Shown here: positions 9,069 through 19,179 of the stretch, in pieces | Layout: the number at the start of each line of letters is the position of its first letter | How positions within the stretch are numbered: the first letter of the stretch is position 1 | DNA from: Aggregatibacter aphrophilus ATCC 33389 | GTDB taxonomy: Bacteria > Pseudomonadota > Gammaproteobacteria > Enterobacterales > Pasteurellaceae | Assembly: GCF_900636915.1 (NCBI RefSeq) | Contig: NZ_LR134327.1 | Location: 2,046,001-2,110,000 of the forward strand | Direction: 5' to 3' | Length of the DNA stretch: 64,000 bases | Program-made: the position numbers and the translations under genes | The notes under the pieces: model-generated | What the model was told of the DNA's origin: nothing | The model's database searches: none | The model's input: only the letters and a program-made list of their open reading frames with translations

Positions 9069-9515
9069 TTATGCCTGCTCCGTACTCAACGCCCAACCTA
9101 ACTGTCTTAGTTGTTTATAACGCTCACGCGCTAAAGCTTTTGGTTGTTCTTCCACAGGAACAAAATCGATAATTTGGTTGAAACTATTAATGTATTCCGG
9201 CAGTTGCGGTTGCAGATTAATCAGCAAATCACGGCTTTGCGCATTGCGTTTGCCCGTCCAACTAATTTCAATGGGCGTGGCATACGTGGTGGCTTCGCCG
9301 GAAAGGTTGTGCGGAACGAACTCGTCGGGTTCCCGTTGCCACAAAGCCTCGTCAATTTTCAACGCCTGCACCTCGCTTTCACACACCAACAACACTCGCT
9401 TGCCAAGTCGCCATGCAGAGGCGGCAAGATCGCAAGCCAAACTTTCCACAGCGGATAAATTTGGTCGGACAGGCGAGGTGTCGCTAAGTAAGTAAAATTG
9501 TGCGTTTTTTGGCAT
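9069..9515 (-). CDS. holC: DNA polymerase III subunit chi
   Basis: A 148-residue HolC protein, the chi subunit of the replicative clamp loader, which links psi (HolD) to single-strand binding protein. It has the family opening AQFYLLSD, the conserved CDLAASAWRLGKRVLLVCESEVQA (written here in part) and the C-terminal RYKQLRQLGW. In E. coli holC lies between pepA and valS; pepA is not adjacent here. Divergent from fumC. Confidence 0.92.
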   Translation of the reverse strand: MPKNAQFYLLSDTSPVRPNLSAVESLACDLAASAWRLGKRVLLVCESEVQALKIDEALWQREPDEFVPHNLSGEATTYATPIEISWTGKRNAQSRDLLINLQPQLPEYINSFNQIIDFVPVEEQPKALARERYKQLRQLGWALSTEQA

Positions 9516-9619
9516 AAAAAAAGTTCAAAAATTGAGAATTTTAACCGCAAGATTTTAGCGGAAATCGGCCCAAATAGAAAATGTTAATTTCCGAAACATT
9601 TTGCAAACCGACCGCACTT

Positions 9620-9635
9620 TATGATCTAAGTCACA
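9620..9635. promoter_or_regulatory. CRP-like site upstream of fumC
   Basis: TATGATCTAAGTCACA matches the TGTGA-N6-TCACA pattern with one change in the left half. It lies about 100 bases before fumC and next to an uptake sequence. FNR binding is an alternative. Confidence 0.45.
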
Positions 9636-9732
9636 AAACTGTTTTTCTGTTTATGATTTCAGTTCATAGATTGGTTTGCCGGTGTTAGAATCCAACTAAC
9701 TTTTCATTAATAATCAATAAGAGGTAATTACA

Positions 9733-11127
9733 ATGGCATTTCGCATTGAAAAAGACACGATGGGTGAAGTTCAAGTTCCTGCAGATAAATACTGGGCTGC
9801 GCAAACCGAACGTTCTCGTAACAATTTTAAAATCGGCCCTGAGGCTTCAATGCCTCGTGAAATTATCGAAGCCTTTGGTTATTTGAAAAAAGCGGCAGCA
9901 TTTGCCAACCATGATTTAGGCGTGTTACCTGCTGAAAAACGTGATTTGATCGCACAAGCCTGCGATGAAATTTTAGCAAATAAATTAGACGATCAATTCC
10001 CGTTGGTGATTTGGCAAACCGGTTCCGGTACACAATCCAACATGAACGTGAACGAAGTAGTGGCAAACCGCGCGCACGTTTTACATGGTGGCAAATTAGG
10101 GGAAAAATCTTTCGTTCACCCAAATGATGATGTGAACAAATCCCAATCTTCTAACGATACCTTCCCAACCGCTATGCATATTGCAGCATACAAAAAAGTG
10201 GTTGAACACACTATTCCTTGTGTAGAACGCTTGCAAAAAACCTTTGCGGCAAAATCTGAAGCCTTCAAAGATGTGGTGAAAATCGGTCGTACGCACTTAA
10301 TGGATGCGACGCCATTAACATTAGGTCAAGAATTCTCTGCTTATGCGGCACAATTAGACTTCGGCTTGCGCGCGTTAAAACACACTCTTCCGCATTTAAG
10401 TCAGTTAGCCCTTGGCGGCACAGCGGTAGGTACCGGTTTGAACACGCCAAAAGGTTATGATGTGAAAGTGGCGGAATACATTGCAAAATTCACCGGACAT
10501 CCTTTTGTGACCGCAGAAAATAAATTTGAAGCCTTAGCCGCGCATGATGCCATTGTGGAAACCCACGGCGCATTACGTCAGCTTGCCATGAGCTTATTCA
10601 AAATTGCTAACGACATTCGTTTATTGGCATCCGGCCCGCGTTCCGGTATCGGTGAAATTTTAATCCCTGAAAATGAACCGGGTTCTTCCATCATGCCGGG
10701 TAAAGTCAATCCGACCCAATGCGAAGCGTTAACTATGGTGTGTGCGCAAGTATTCGGTAACGATACTACTATTGCTTTCGTTGGCTCACAAGGCCACTTC
10801 CAATTAAACGTGTTCAACCCGGTTATGGTGGCAAATTTCTTACAATCTGCGCAATTATTGGGTGATGCCTGCGTATCCTTTGATGAACACTGTGCAGTCG
10901 GCATCGAACCGAACTATCCTCGCATTAAACAACAATTGGAAAATTCATTGATGTTAGTGACCGCACTTAATACGCATATCGGTTATGAAAATGCGGCAAA
11001 AATTGCGAAAACCGCACACAAAAACGGCACAACCTTACGCGAAGAAGCCATTAATCTTGGCTTGGTGTCAGCCGAAGACTTCGACAAATGGGTGCGCCCT
11101 GAAGACATGGTGGGCAGCTTAAAATAG
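9733..11127 (+). CDS. fumC: Fumarate hydratase class II
   Basis: A 464-residue iron-independent fumarase that interconverts fumarate and malate. His188 in [16 protein letters not shown] matches the E. coli catalytic region, and the mobile signature loop [13 protein letters not shown] is near residue 320. The [14 protein letters not shown] motif (97-110) is present. The ribosome site AAGAGG precedes ATG. In oral Pasteurellaceae it likely serves the reductive branch to fumarate respiration. A strong terminator follows. Confidence 0.98.
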   Translation: MAFRIEKDTMGEVQVPADKYWAAQTERSRNNFKIGPEASMPREIIEAFGYLKKAAAFANHDLGVLPAEKRDLIAQACDEILANKLDDQFPLVIWQTGSGTQSNMNVNEVVANRAHVLHGGKLGEKSFVHPNDDVNKSQSSNDTFPTAMHIAAYKKVVEHTIPCVERLQKTFAAKSEAFKDVVKIGRTHLMDATPLTLGQEFSAYAAQLDFGLRALKHTLPHLSQLALGGTAVGTGLNTPKGYDVKVAEYIAKFTGHPFVTAENKFEALAAHDAIVETHGALRQLAMSLFKIANDIRLLASGPRSGIGEILIPENEPGSSIMPGKVNPTQCEALTMVCAQVFGNDTTIAFVGSQGHFQLNVFNPVMVANFLQSAQLLGDACVSFDEHCAVGIEPNYPRIKQQLENSLMLVTALNTHIGYENAAKIAKTAHKNGTTLREEAINLGLVSAEDFDKWVRPEDMVGSLK

Positions 11128-11146
11128 GTCTACCAAAAGCAAAATG

Positions 11147-11177
11147 AAAAAGACGAGATCGCTTTCTCGTCTTTTTT
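11147..11177 (+). terminator. fumC terminator
   Basis: AAAAAGACGAGA and TCTCGTCTTTTTT arms with a short loop and T-run, 20 bases after the fumC stop. Confidence 0.9.
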
Positions 11178-11217
11178 GTTATAATTGCCCACATAACATT
11201 TTTCTGACGGATTGTTT

Positions 11218-11826
11218 ATGAAACTGAAATCATTGCTGTTTATTTTAAGTTTAATACCGACCGCACTTTCCGCGCAGTGGGTGAATGTGGGGAATGCCGA
11301 TTATAACTGGGGACCGTTTTTGGTGTACTCCATTGATTTGGCGACAGAAAATGGCGAATACAAAGAAAACCAACTCCCAATGATGCTTTCTTTCAAATAT
11401 GAAAAACCTGTTGAAGGCAAAAATTTCGCCATCAGCTTAATTAAAGAAATGGAACATTTGAAAGCGGATAAAACCAAAATGGATTTGTGGCTAAAAGAAA
11501 TGCAGGAGATTTTCCCCGATTTCTCGCCAAATGCCGTATTACGCTATATTGCTTTGCCCGACAAAGGCTATTTTATTTTGAACGATTCTATTTTGGATCA
11601 TGAGTTTGAACCGGAATTTAGCCAAATGCTTATCAATATTTGGTTATCGCCGGAGAGTAATTTTATCAAATTACAACCGCAATTATTAGGTAAAGAAAAA
11701 GGATCAACTTCACTGGACGAGTTTAAAACCCAACCGGAAGTTGACCCAATGGGTGAAGATGATGCCAGCCCTCAACTACCACCGAATTTCCCATTGAATA
11801 CATTAGATCCTGACATGAATGGTTAA
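11218..11826 (+). CDS. Secreted protein, possibly chalcone-isomerase-like fold
   Basis: A 202-residue exported protein. The signal peptide MKLKSLLFILSLIPTALSAQ ends in ALSA. The mature part holds VYSIDLATENGEY and PMMLSFKYEKPVEGKNFAIS, a pattern that resembles the bacterial chalcone-isomerase-like family, but I am not certain. The C-terminal 35 residues are acidic and Pro-rich, likely disordered. I start at ATG 11218 rather than the TTG six bases earlier because the basic n-region begins there. An uptake sequence (11260-11268) encodes TAL within the signal peptide core. No function is known to me. Confidence 0.8.
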   Translation: MKLKSLLFILSLIPTALSAQWVNVGNADYNWGPFLVYSIDLATENGEYKENQLPMMLSFKYEKPVEGKNFAISLIKEMEHLKADKTKMDLWLKEMQEIFPDFSPNAVLRYIALPDKGYFILNDSILDHEFEPEFSQMLINIWLSPESNFIKLQPQLLGKEKGSTSLDEFKTQPEVDPMGEDDASPQLPPNFPLNTLDPDMNG

Positions 11827-11827
11827 C

Positions 11828-11858
11828 AAAAAAGAGTCGTGTTAAACGACTCTTTTTT
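11828..11858. terminator. Bidirectional terminator between the secreted protein gene and ycfP
   Basis: AAAAAAGAGTCGT and ACGACTCTTTTTT arms around a short loop, with T-runs on both strands, between convergent genes. Confidence 0.92.
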
Positions 11859-11865
11859 GTTGAAG

Positions 11866-12405
11866 TTAAGCTTCTTTAAAAGCTTTAATCTGTTGTAAAT
11901 GCTGGGAAATCTGCTTGAACTTGTGGGTTTCTACGGCATCCCAAATCACATCATAATAAGGCGATAGAACCTTGGCACTGCGTTGGGAATCTAAAATGCC
12001 GTCTTCTACAGACAAAAACACCAAACAATGAGCTTTATTTTTCAAACGGAAATTTTCCACGCACTTGGTCGCAATGTCTTCATATTCTTCCGGACGATCG
12101 ATTTTGCCACCCATATTTTCCTGCGGAAATAAATTCGGATTGAAAATCGCTTGTTTAATGCCACACAAAAAACCAATGCGTTCCGCCCAATAACCACCAA
12201 GTCCGACGCCACAAATTAACGGTTTCTCATCTTTCGATTCGGATACCAATTTATGCACTTCTTTTAAAAGAAATTGCATATCGTGACGCGGGTACAATGT
12301 GCTGTAATTAATAAAACGCACATCATCATCGATAAATTTTAGCTGCAATACTTTTTCGTGATTGCCCGGGCTACTGGAATCAAAACCGTGTAAATAAATA
12401 ATCAT
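11866..12405 (-). CDS. ycfP: YcfP/UPF0227 alpha/beta-hydrolase family protein
   Basis: A 179-residue protein closely similar to E. coli YcfP, opening [20 protein letters not shown]. The nucleophile-elbow position reads [10 protein letters not shown], so the usual Ser is absent, as also in E. coli YcfP; classical hydrolase activity is therefore doubtful. Its ATG overlaps the rimK stop (ATGA), with the GGAG ribosome site inside rimK, so the two are translationally coupled. The biological role is not established. Confidence 0.9.
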   Translation of the reverse strand: MIIYLHGFDSSSPGNHEKVLQLKFIDDDVRFINYSTLYPRHDMQFLLKEVHKLVSESKDEKPLICGVGLGGYWAERIGFLCGIKQAIFNPNLFPQENMGGKIDRPEEYEDIATKCVENFRLKNKAHCLVFLSVEDGILDSQRSAKVLSPYYDVIWDAVETHKFKQISQHLQQIKAFKEA

Positions 12406-13319
12406 TTTATTACTCCAACCTGATTACGAATCTTTTGTTCTAAATGTAAGATCATCTGCAAGGCAATATCAATGCCACTGGTTTTCTCGATCATTTCAAG
12501 CCCCGGACTGGCATTGACTTCTAATACCAACGGGCCATTGGCTGAACGGATTAAATCCACGCCTGCCACGTCCAAGCCTAACACTTTCGTTGCGTTTAAG
12601 GCAATGTGTTTTTCCTGTTCGGTTAATACAACTTTTTCTGTAGTGGCACCACGGTGACAATTAGCACGAAATTCACCATTTTGCCCGATGCGTTGCATGG
12701 TTGCGATAATGCGGTTGCCCACCACAAAGCAACGTAAATCGGCGCCTTGGGCTTCTGCAATAAATTCCTGCGCTAATGCCGGCACATTCGCCTGCTTCAA
12801 TGTTTCTAAAATACTGACCGCACTTTGTGGCTGTTCCGCCAAAATCACACCAATACCTTGCGAGCCGCTTAGGGTTTTCAAGATAGTTGGCGCACTGATG
12901 TGCTGTACCGCACGATTGGCATCCACTTCCATACCGCCAAGTAAAGAATCCGGCACAGCAATGTCATGTTGCAACAACATTTGCAAGCTCAACCATTTAT
13001 CTCGCGCATTGCAAAAGGCTTCTACATTATTCAAGCAAGGTACACCCAATGCTTGAAAATAGTGCAATACGCGACAGCCCATGAGCATACTGCCTGTACC
13101 AAAGCGGGGTAACACGGCATCATATTGTGGCAATAATTGCGCTTCACTTTCCACATCCGCCTGATAATACAAAGCAAAGTGCGGTGGATTTTTACCGAGT
13201 TTTATCAAACAACGATTCGGATCGAGAATATCCATTTGATGGCCGTTTTCTTCTGCCGCCTGTTTTAAACGCCGACAGCTATACAAACGCGGTTCACGGC
13301 ACAACATTAATAGTTTCAT
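12402..13319 (-). CDS. rimK: Ribosomal protein S6 glutamate ligase
   Basis: A 305-residue ATP-grasp ligase of the RimK family, which adds glutamate to the C terminus of ribosomal protein S6. It shows the N-terminal domain [18 protein letters not shown], the ATP-grasp glycine-rich loop [28 protein letters not shown], and the metal-binding end [16 protein letters not shown]. It follows nfsA as in enterobacteria and is coupled to ycfP. Confidence 0.95.
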   Translation of the reverse strand: MKLLMLCREPRLYSCRRLKQAAEENGHQMDILDPNRCLIKLGKNPPHFALYYQADVESEAQLLPQYDAVLPRFGTGSMLMGCRVLHYFQALGVPCLNNVEAFCNARDKWLSLQMLLQHDIAVPDSLLGGMEVDANRAVQHISAPTILKTLSGSQGIGVILAEQPQSAVSILETLKQANVPALAQEFIAEAQGADLRCFVVGNRIIATMQRIGQNGEFRANCHRGATTEKVVLTEQEKHIALNATKVLGLDVAGVDLIRSANGPLVLEVNASPGLEMIEKTSGIDIALQMILHLEQKIRNQVGVIK

Positions 13320-13326
13320 TGATATA

Positions 13327-14061
13327 TTACTTTTTAATAAAACCTTGTTGCTGCAAATAAGCCAATACTTTCGGGCGAATCGGCTTATCCAAACTCTTAA
13401 TCACATTACGCGACCAATCCATGTCGATATTACTACGCTGACGGTAATATTCCGCCACGGTTTGGTTATATTCGTCCAATTTGGTGGTATCCAACGGTTG
13501 GTAGGCATTTTCAAAGAATAAGGTTTCTTTTGGTAACCGTGGTTTACTCGGCGGATCTTGATCAGGATAGCCCAAACACATGCCGACCATTGGTAAGCAA
13601 TGTTCCGGCAAGTTTAACAATTTGCCGACAGCGTCCATTTCATTACGCAAAGAACCGATATACACTCCGCCGAGCCCTAAACTTTCCGCCGCCAACAACA
13701 CATTTTGCGACATAATACCGGTATCCACCGCGCCGATGAGCAGCACTTCCGCATAATCTAACTGCGCGGTTGGGCAAATTTGTTTATGTTTATGAAAATC
13801 CACACAAAATACCCAAAACTCCGGTGCGCTTTTCACATATTCCTGATTAGAGCTATACACCATCATCTGCTCACGCAGCGCAGGATCGGTAATACGCACA
13901 ATAGAAACACATTGCAAATGATTAGAGGTGGATGCCAAACGGGCCGCATTGACTAATTGCTCAATGACCTTCTCTTCTATCGGTTCAGAAGTGAAATGAC
14001 GAATAGAACGATGGGATAATATGCAATCTAAAGTGGAAGACGTATATTTTTTTTCAGACAT
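13327..14061 (-). CDS. nfsA: Oxygen-insensitive NADPH nitroreductase
   Basis: A 244-residue flavin reductase of the NfsA/Frp type. FMN-binding [12 protein letters not shown] is near residues 17-28, [14 protein letters not shown] at about 125, and [10 protein letters not shown] at 157-166. It reduces nitro compounds and quinones by two-electron steps. It is transcribed away from grxA; in E. coli grxA and nfsA are also neighbours. GAGGA precedes the start. Confidence 0.94.
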   Translation of the reverse strand: MSEKKYTSSTLDCILSHRSIRHFTSEPIEEKVIEQLVNAARLASTSNHLQCVSIVRITDPALREQMMVYSSNQEYVKSAPEFWVFCVDFHKHKQICPTAQLDYAEVLLIGAVDTGIMSQNVLLAAESLGLGGVYIGSLRNEMDAVGKLLNLPEHCLPMVGMCLGYPDQDPPSKPRLPKETLFFENAYQPLDTTKLDEYNQTVAEYYRQRSNIDMDWSRNVIKSLDKPIRPKVLAYLQQQGFIKK

Positions 14062-14187
14062 AAAATTTCCTCATACGGCGGCGTTAAAATTCGTCGTATT
14101 TTACACCAACTGCCTCAAAATCACTTTATTCTTTTTCGTGCACGCCGTAAAATCAGCGCGTTTATTTACCACACAAAAGGAAAAATG

Positions 14188-14448
14188 ATGTTTGTGACAA
14201 TTTATGGCCGCCTAAGTTGCCCGTACTGCGTACGCGCTAAAGCCTTAGCGGAAAAATTAAAAAATTCGGTGGATAATTTTGATTATCGCTACATCGATAT
14301 TATCGAGCAAGGTCTAAGTAAAGACGATATTGCTAAAATTATCGGCAAACCGGTACAAACCGTGCCGCAAATTTTAGTTGATGAAAAACACATTGGCGGC
14401 TGTACTGACTTCCAAGCCTTCGTGCGTGATCAATTTGGCATTGACTAA
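14188..14448 (+). CDS. grxA: Glutaredoxin 1
   Basis: An 86-residue class I glutaredoxin with the redox site CPYC at 11-14, the cis-proline TVPQI and the GGCTDF glutathione-binding end. It donates electrons to ribonucleotide reductase and reduces mixed disulfides. Two tandem ATG codons occur (14185, 14188). I chose the second because it leaves better spacing to AAGGA and matches the usual MFV start of Pasteurella-type glutaredoxins. Confidence 0.95.
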   Translation: MFVTIYGRLSCPYCVRAKALAEKLKNSVDNFDYRYIDIIEQGLSKDDIAKIIGKPVQTVPQILVDEKHIGGCTDFQAFVRDQFGID

Positions 14449-14563
14449 TTTCTCAGTGTGATAAAACAAAAAGTGCAATCTATCTACTTTGTACTATTTT
14501 TTATTTCCTCAAGGCCTCCTTGCACAATAAGTAAGTTTTCAGTGAGTTAATAATGAATAACAA

Positions 14564-15191
14564 TCATCTCGGCAACATCGGTAAAGTCCAATAATTTTTA
14601 AACATAACTTGTCCATTTGTAATGGTCACACGAATCAGGCGTTGTATATTTTTCATTTTTAATAAGTTGTTTTGAATATGACGCTCCTCCGTCACTAAGC
14701 CGCTAGCAGAGGAATTACCGTTATTTGGCGCATCACTACTGTATCCATTCGTTATGATTCCCACTGATATATGAAGAATGGTTACACCACCCTCACACAA
14801 AACTACAGAACTAACCAGAGCATTTTCACATGGTTTGGAAATAATATTCCATAAGCAGATACGCAGACAAATCACTTCCGAGCTATAAGAAAAATTACAT
14901 TCCACGGTAATGTTAGCTTCGTCAAAAGTGTCGTTCAAATCGGTTTTAATGAAAAAAATCCTATAAATACTGAACCTTCTCCCTCCAGTAAATAGGCATC
15001 TCGGAAAATCCTCCCGAAATACGGAATTTATTCTGCTCTTCCAAATAACTGCTATCACACCATTTCAACACAATAGCCATAATTTTACTTACCCCAAGCT
15101 GTAAACAATTCATTACACAAAATTCTGACACGGAATGGCTGATTTGACTGTAGCCCATAAAGTGCCCGCTCATATATAAAATATCATCCAT
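14564..15191 (-). pseudogene. Frameshifted gene remnant of unknown identity
   Basis: Two overlapping reading frames on the minus strand continue one another: a 76-residue N-terminal part (MDDILYMSGHFMGYSQ, stop at 14961) and a 164-residue frame running to 14564 (FFIKTDLNDTFDEANITVE). They overlap at 14961-15058 in different frames, which suggests one broken gene of about 205 residues. I do not recognise the protein. No strong ribosome site precedes it. It fills the grxA-tyrP gap of about 850 bases, where I see nothing else apart from the tyrP promoter elements. Confidence 0.4.
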
Positions 15192-15215
15192 AAATTTCAG
15201 ACAAAATTAACATTT

Positions 15216-15231
15216 TGTGACTTATATCACG
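15216..15231. promoter_or_regulatory. CRP-like site upstream of tyrP
   Basis: TGTGACTTATATCACG fits TGTGA-N6-TCACA with one change at the last base, about 75 bases before tyrP. Confidence 0.5.
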
Positions 15232-15239
15232 ATCTTTAT

Positions 15240-15266
15240 TTTACAGACTGTAAATTTTAAAATACA
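15240..15266. promoter_or_regulatory. TyrR-box-like sequence upstream of tyrP
   Basis: TTTACAGACTGTAAA (15240-15254) is a palindrome made from the two TyrR half-sites, and TGTAAATTTTAAAATACA (15249-15266) partly fits TGTAAA-N6-TTTACA with two changes. E. coli tyrP is TyrR-controlled, so the same may hold here. Confidence 0.45.
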
Positions 15267-15304
15267 ATCACCGTCAATTTTTAAATACATACTAAGGAAC
15301 AGCA

Positions 15305-16519
15305 ATGAACAAAACAGTGGGAAGTACGTTGTTAGTCGCAGGTACAATGATTGGCGCAGGTATGTTGGCTATGCCACTCACCTCCGCCGGGATTGGTTTT
15401 AGTGCCACCTTGCTTTTATTATTAGGCTTGTGGGCATTATTAACATTTACCGCATTACTTTTCGTTGAACTTTACCAAACTGCGCCAAGCGATGCAGGCA
15501 TCGGTACCTTGGCCGAACAATATTTCGGTCGACCGGGACGCATCATTTCCACCGCTGTATTAATCATCTTTTTATACGCCTTAATCGCCGCCTATATCAG
15601 CGGAGGCGGCTCATTATTGGCCGATACTCTGCCTACGATTATCGATGATGAAACTACCGGCAAAACCGCCGTATTAATTTTCACCGTTTTCTTCGGTGCT
15701 TTTATTGTCATCGGCACACACAGCGTGGATAAAATCAACCGCTTGCTGTTTTTCACCATGATCGCCACGTTCATCGTAGTATTGGCGCTCATGTTACCGG
15801 CCATCAAATTAGATAATCTCATGGCCATGCCGATTGATAACGCCCTGATTATTTCCGCCAGTCCGGTATTTTTCACCGCCTTCGGCTTCCACGGCTCCAT
15901 TCCAAGTTTAAACAAATACTTAGACGGTAACGTAAAAGCCCTTCGCATAGCCATTTTGGTCGGTTCCGGCATCACCCTATTCGCCTACATATTGTGGCAA
16001 CTTTCCACCCACGGTTTGCTCACACAAAACGAGTTTCTGCAAATCTTGCAAAAGGATCCGACCTTAAATGGTTTGGTCACCGCTACCCTTACCATTACGC
16101 AAAGCAACATCATGGCAAACGCGGTGAAAATCTTCTCCACCCTGGCGTTAATCACTTCATTTTTAGGCGTGGGAATCGGCTTATTAGAATGTATCGAAGA
16201 CTTATTAAAACGTTCCTTTAACATCAACGCAGGTCGTTTCTCCCTTGGTTTAATGACCTTCATCCCGCCTATCGTCTTCGCCTTGTTCTACCCGAAAGGT
16301 TTCATCCTTGCCTTAGGCTACGCCGGTCAAATGTTCGCTTTCTACGCCGTAGTTCTTCCGGTCTCTCTCGTGTGGAAGGCTCGTAAAATTCATCCCAACC
16401 TACCGTATAAAGTTTGGGGTGGTAATTTGACACTTTTCATCGTGTTAGTGTTAGGTGTTATTATCACGTCCATTCCATTTGCCATTCGAGCGGGTTATCT
16501 GCCGTTTGTGGTGGGATAA
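15305..16519 (+). CDS. tyrP: Tyrosine-specific permease, hydroxy/aromatic amino acid family
   Basis: A 404-residue membrane transporter with about 11 hydrophobic segments. It opens with VGSTLLVAGTMIGAGMLAMP, the signature of the TyrP/Mtr/TnaB family, and carries FGFHGSIPSLNKYL. In E. coli TyrP imports tyrosine with protons. Mtr or TnaB (tryptophan) specificity cannot be ruled out, but overall similarity and the upstream TyrR-like box favour tyrosine. AAGGAA precedes ATG by seven bases. Confidence 0.88.
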   Translation: MNKTVGSTLLVAGTMIGAGMLAMPLTSAGIGFSATLLLLLGLWALLTFTALLFVELYQTAPSDAGIGTLAEQYFGRPGRIISTAVLIIFLYALIAAYISGGGSLLADTLPTIIDDETTGKTAVLIFTVFFGAFIVIGTHSVDKINRLLFFTMIATFIVVLALMLPAIKLDNLMAMPIDNALIISASPVFFTAFGFHGSIPSLNKYLDGNVKALRIAILVGSGITLFAYILWQLSTHGLLTQNEFLQILQKDPTLNGLVTATLTITQSNIMANAVKIFSTLALITSFLGVGIGLLECIEDLLKRSFNINAGRFSLGLMTFIPPIVFALFYPKGFILALGYAGQMFAFYAVVLPVSLVWKARKIHPNLPYKVWGGNLTLFIVLVLGVIITSIPFAIRAGYLPFVVG

Positions 16520-16526
16520 AAACACT

Positions 16527-16567
16527 AAAAAAGTGACCGCACTTTATTAAAGTGCGGTCACTTTTTT
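16527..16567 (+). terminator. tyrP terminator made of paired uptake sequences
   Basis: AAAAAAGTGACCGCACTTT and AAAGTGCGGTCACTTTTTT form an almost perfect long stem with a 3-base loop and T-run. Each arm holds one uptake sequence. Confidence 0.92.
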
Positions 16568-16701
16568 GTGCGTTTCTCTACATCAATTTGATGGAAAACA
16601 GGTTCACAGTTAGATCAAATAAACAGCGGCGTGGACGCTTGGGTTATTTTTCATCATATCTAATCAAGGCAGAATAAATCCCGTCTTCCAATTGCCTTAG
16701 C

Positions 16702-17310
16702 TTAGAAAAAACCAATCAATGCGTTAAACAAATAAGTAACACCACCCCAAGCCCATTTTGTTAACGCCACAGCAGCCCATCCCATCAGAATTAGCATAAT
16801 CAAACCAAAGAAATCAGGCAGGTGCAGATAAATCCATGCGGCAACAGGATGGCGCCAAAAGGCAGATTTTTCCTGTTTCTTTTCAAGACCGGCGTGCATG
16901 AACGGGCGTTCCAAATGCAAGGTACTATCTATGCCATACTCGCTGCGAACGTGCTCATTGATAATTTTCATGGTGCGATAAGTCGGTTGTAGGAAGATGT
17001 CAATAAGTGTGCCCAACACCGGAATCATGCCCAATAACATATCGGCAAAAGCCAAATACACCGCCGGTCGCATTTTATGTTCCGGTACGCCTAACTCTTT
17101 GCCCATGCGGAAGGCTTTTAAAGTCAGTAATAGGCCGGTGATGTCGCCGACAAAAGGAATGAGCGAAAGAATAGCATCGAGACCAACCCCTTGTTTAGTA
17201 AAGGGAATACAGAAGAGACAATCCATCGTGTTAGCATATTTAGCCAAATGACGTTCACGACGAATAATTTCCTGCTGTTCAAAAGGAATAAGAGTATTGT
17301 TATTTTTCAT
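16702..17310 (-). CDS. DUF4112 membrane protein
   Basis: A 202-residue protein with the DUF4112 pattern: DAILSLIPFVGDITGLLLTL (about 44-63) and MLLGMIPVLGTLIDIF (about 90-106), each a hydrophobic segment with Gly and Asp. A third hydrophobic stretch lies at the C terminus (about 166-200, LIMLILMGWAAVALTKWAWG). The role of the family is unknown. It stands alone: the 132-base gap to the tyrP terminator and the 277-base gap to ulaF hold no other gene. Confidence 0.85.
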   Translation of the reverse strand: MKNNNTLIPFEQQEIIRRERHLAKYANTMDCLFCIPFTKQGVGLDAILSLIPFVGDITGLLLTLKAFRMGKELGVPEHKMRPAVYLAFADMLLGMIPVLGTLIDIFLQPTYRTMKIINEHVRSEYGIDSTLHLERPFMHAGLEKKQEKSAFWRHPVAAWIYLHLPDFFGLIMLILMGWAAVALTKWAWGGVTYLFNALIGFF

Positions 17311-17504
17311 TTTGTTCTCAATATTGGTTCCATGTAGATTATTTTAATGCGCGCAGATTATTATCTATTTTTTAGCATTTAGCCAGTTAAGAAATAAGTG
17401 GAAAGTGCGGTGGATTTTCGAAGAGATATTTTCGTTAGAGAATTAGCCACAACCGGAAGAAGCCGGCTGACATACTGACTGGTATGAGCAATGAAGAATT
17501 TTTA

Positions 17505-17531
17505 TAGGGACAGACATAAAGCCCATCCCTA
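17505..17531. repeat. Intergenic repeat, TAGGGA...TCCCTA type
   Basis: TAGGGACAGACATAAAGCCC followed by ATCCCTACAAA. It shares most of its bases with the inverted repeat between galT and galK (32350-32424). Confidence 0.55.
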
Positions 17532-17587
17532 CAAAATAGAATCCCAAAAGTGCGGTCGTTTTTTGAGATGAATTTTAACGGTTGGAA

Positions 17588-18283
17588 TTACTGCCCGTAA
17601 TACGCATTTTTGCCATGTTTGCGTAGATAATGTTTATCCAATAATTCTTGTTGCATCGGTTGCAAATTCGGGCGGAGTTGACGGGTGAATAAATTCATGT
17701 AGCCGATTTCTTCCAGTACTACCGCATTATGAACGGCGTTGTCGGCGTCGGTACCCCAGGCGAACGGGCCGTGGGAATGGACTAACACGGCGGGCACATC
17801 TTTCGGGTCGATGCCACGTTTGCGGAAGGTTTCCACGATAACTTTGCCAGTTTCCAATTCGTATTCGCCTTGAATTTCTGCCGGGGTCATTTTGCGGGTG
17901 CAAGGGATGGAGCCGTAGAAATAGTCGGCGTGGGTGGTGCCGGCGGCGATTAAATCTTCACCTGCTTGCGACCAAATGGTGGCGTGGCGTGAGTGGGTGT
18001 GTACGATACCACCGATAGTTGGGAATTCACGGTAAAGCTCCAAGTGCGTTGGCGTGTCGGAGGACGGTTTTTTTGTCCCTTCCACCACTTTGCCACTGAA
18101 TAAATCCACCACCACCATATCTTCTGCCGTCATAACATCATATTCCACACCGGAAGGTTTAATGACTACCAAATTTCTCTCGCGGTCAATAGCAGACACG
18201 TTGCCCCAAGTGAATGTGACCAAATAGTGTTTTGGCAACGCTAAATTAGCTTTTAACACTTTTTCCTTCAATTCTTCTAACAT
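17588..18283 (-). CDS. ulaF: L-ribulose-5-phosphate 4-epimerase
   Basis: A 231-residue class II aldolase-fold epimerase that makes D-xylulose-5-phosphate, the last step of ascorbate breakdown. Metal-binding His95 and His97 lie in [14 protein letters not shown], a third His in [12 protein letters not shown] near residue 171, with GNVSAIDRE early on. AraD and SgbE are close relatives; the ula context decides the name. Its start overlaps the end of ulaE by 7 bases. Confidence 0.94.
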   Translation of the reverse strand: MLEELKEKVLKANLALPKHYLVTFTWGNVSAIDRERNLVVIKPSGVEYDVMTAEDMVVVDLFSGKVVEGTKKPSSDTPTHLELYREFPTIGGIVHTHSRHATIWSQAGEDLIAAGTTHADYFYGSIPCTRKMTPAEIQGEYELETGKVIVETFRKRGIDPKDVPAVLVHSHGPFAWGTDADNAVHNAVVLEEIGYMNLFTRQLRPNLQPMQQELLDKHYLRKHGKNAYYGQ

Positions 18284-19137
18284 TGGAAACCACCTTCTTT
18301 CATTTTTTGTTCAATCCAACGGCGAGCATTAATAATTTCAGCAATTGGCTCGTCGGCTTTTTCTGTCCACATTTCAATTAAGAATGCGCCGCGGTAATTT
18401 AATTCTGCCAAGGTTTTGAAACAGGTAACGAAATCCACACATCCCTCACCAAATGGCACATCACGGAATTGGCCTTTACAGGTTTCTGTCACTTTATAAG
18501 TATCTTTCAAATGGATGGCAGAGATTTTATCGATGCCCAATTTCAACTCTTCCGCGACATTGTCGTTCCACGCACTTAAGTTACCAAGATCAGGATATAC
18601 GGTGAACCACGGAGAACGAAGGATGTCATCCCATTTTTTCCAACGGCTGATGGAACTCATTAATTTGGTGTCCATGATTTCTACCGCTATCATCACTTGG
18701 TTACTTGCCGCCAATTCCACCGCCCATTCCAGACCTTCTTGGAAACGTTGCAGGGTGCCTTCGTCCTGTTCTTCGTAATACACGTCATAGCCTGCCAGTT
18801 GGATAGTACGAATGCCTAAATCCACCGCTAGCTTAATAGCTTTTTCCATAATTTCATAAGCGCGTGCGCGGGTCGCCTCATCACGACTCCCGAACGGGAA
18901 GCGACGATGGCCGGAAAGACACATGGAAGGAATAGTGATGCCTGTTTTAATAATAGCTTTCACCAACTGAATACGCTCTTTTTCACTCCAATCCAAGCGT
19001 GCCAAACGTTCATCGGTTTCATCAATGGAGATTTCAACAAAATCAAAACCGCAGGCTTTGGCAATGGAAAGACGATCTTGCCAACTAATATTTTTCGGCA
19101 GGGCTTTTTCATAAATACCCAGTTTATGTTTTCTCAC
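18277..19137 (-). CDS. ulaE: L-xylulose-5-phosphate (L-ribulose-5-phosphate) 3-epimerase
   Basis: A 286-residue TIM-barrel epimerase of the UlaE/SgbU type, acting between UlaD and UlaF. Recognisable stretches are [60 protein letters not shown] and FLIEMWTEK, which include the expected metal ligands (Glu, Asp, His, Glu). It follows ulaR by 42 bases and overlaps ulaF. Confidence 0.95.
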   Translation of the reverse strand: MRKHKLGIYEKALPKNISWQDRLSIAKACGFDFVEISIDETDERLARLDWSEKERIQLVKAIIKTGITIPSMCLSGHRRFPFGSRDEATRARAYEIMEKAIKLAVDLGIRTIQLAGYDVYYEEQDEGTLQRFQEGLEWAVELAASNQVMIAVEIMDTKLMSSISRWKKWDDILRSPWFTVYPDLGNLSAWNDNVAEELKLGIDKISAIHLKDTYKVTETCKGQFRDVPFGEGCVDFVTCFKTLAELNYRGAFLIEMWTEKADEPIAEIINARRWIEQKMKEGGFQC

Positions 19138-19179
19138 AATACACTCCTTTACTTATGGATCAGCAGTAAATCCACCACA

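Noticed and set aside
11866..12405. Missing nucleophile Ser in YcfP as a sign of decay
   Set aside because: E. coli YcfP has the same GVGLGG sequence, so it is a family trait.
17440..17490. Small hairpins in the DUF4112-ulaF gap as a regulatory RNA
   Set aside because: Short imperfect stems with no T-run, promoter or conserved RNA shape that I can recognise.
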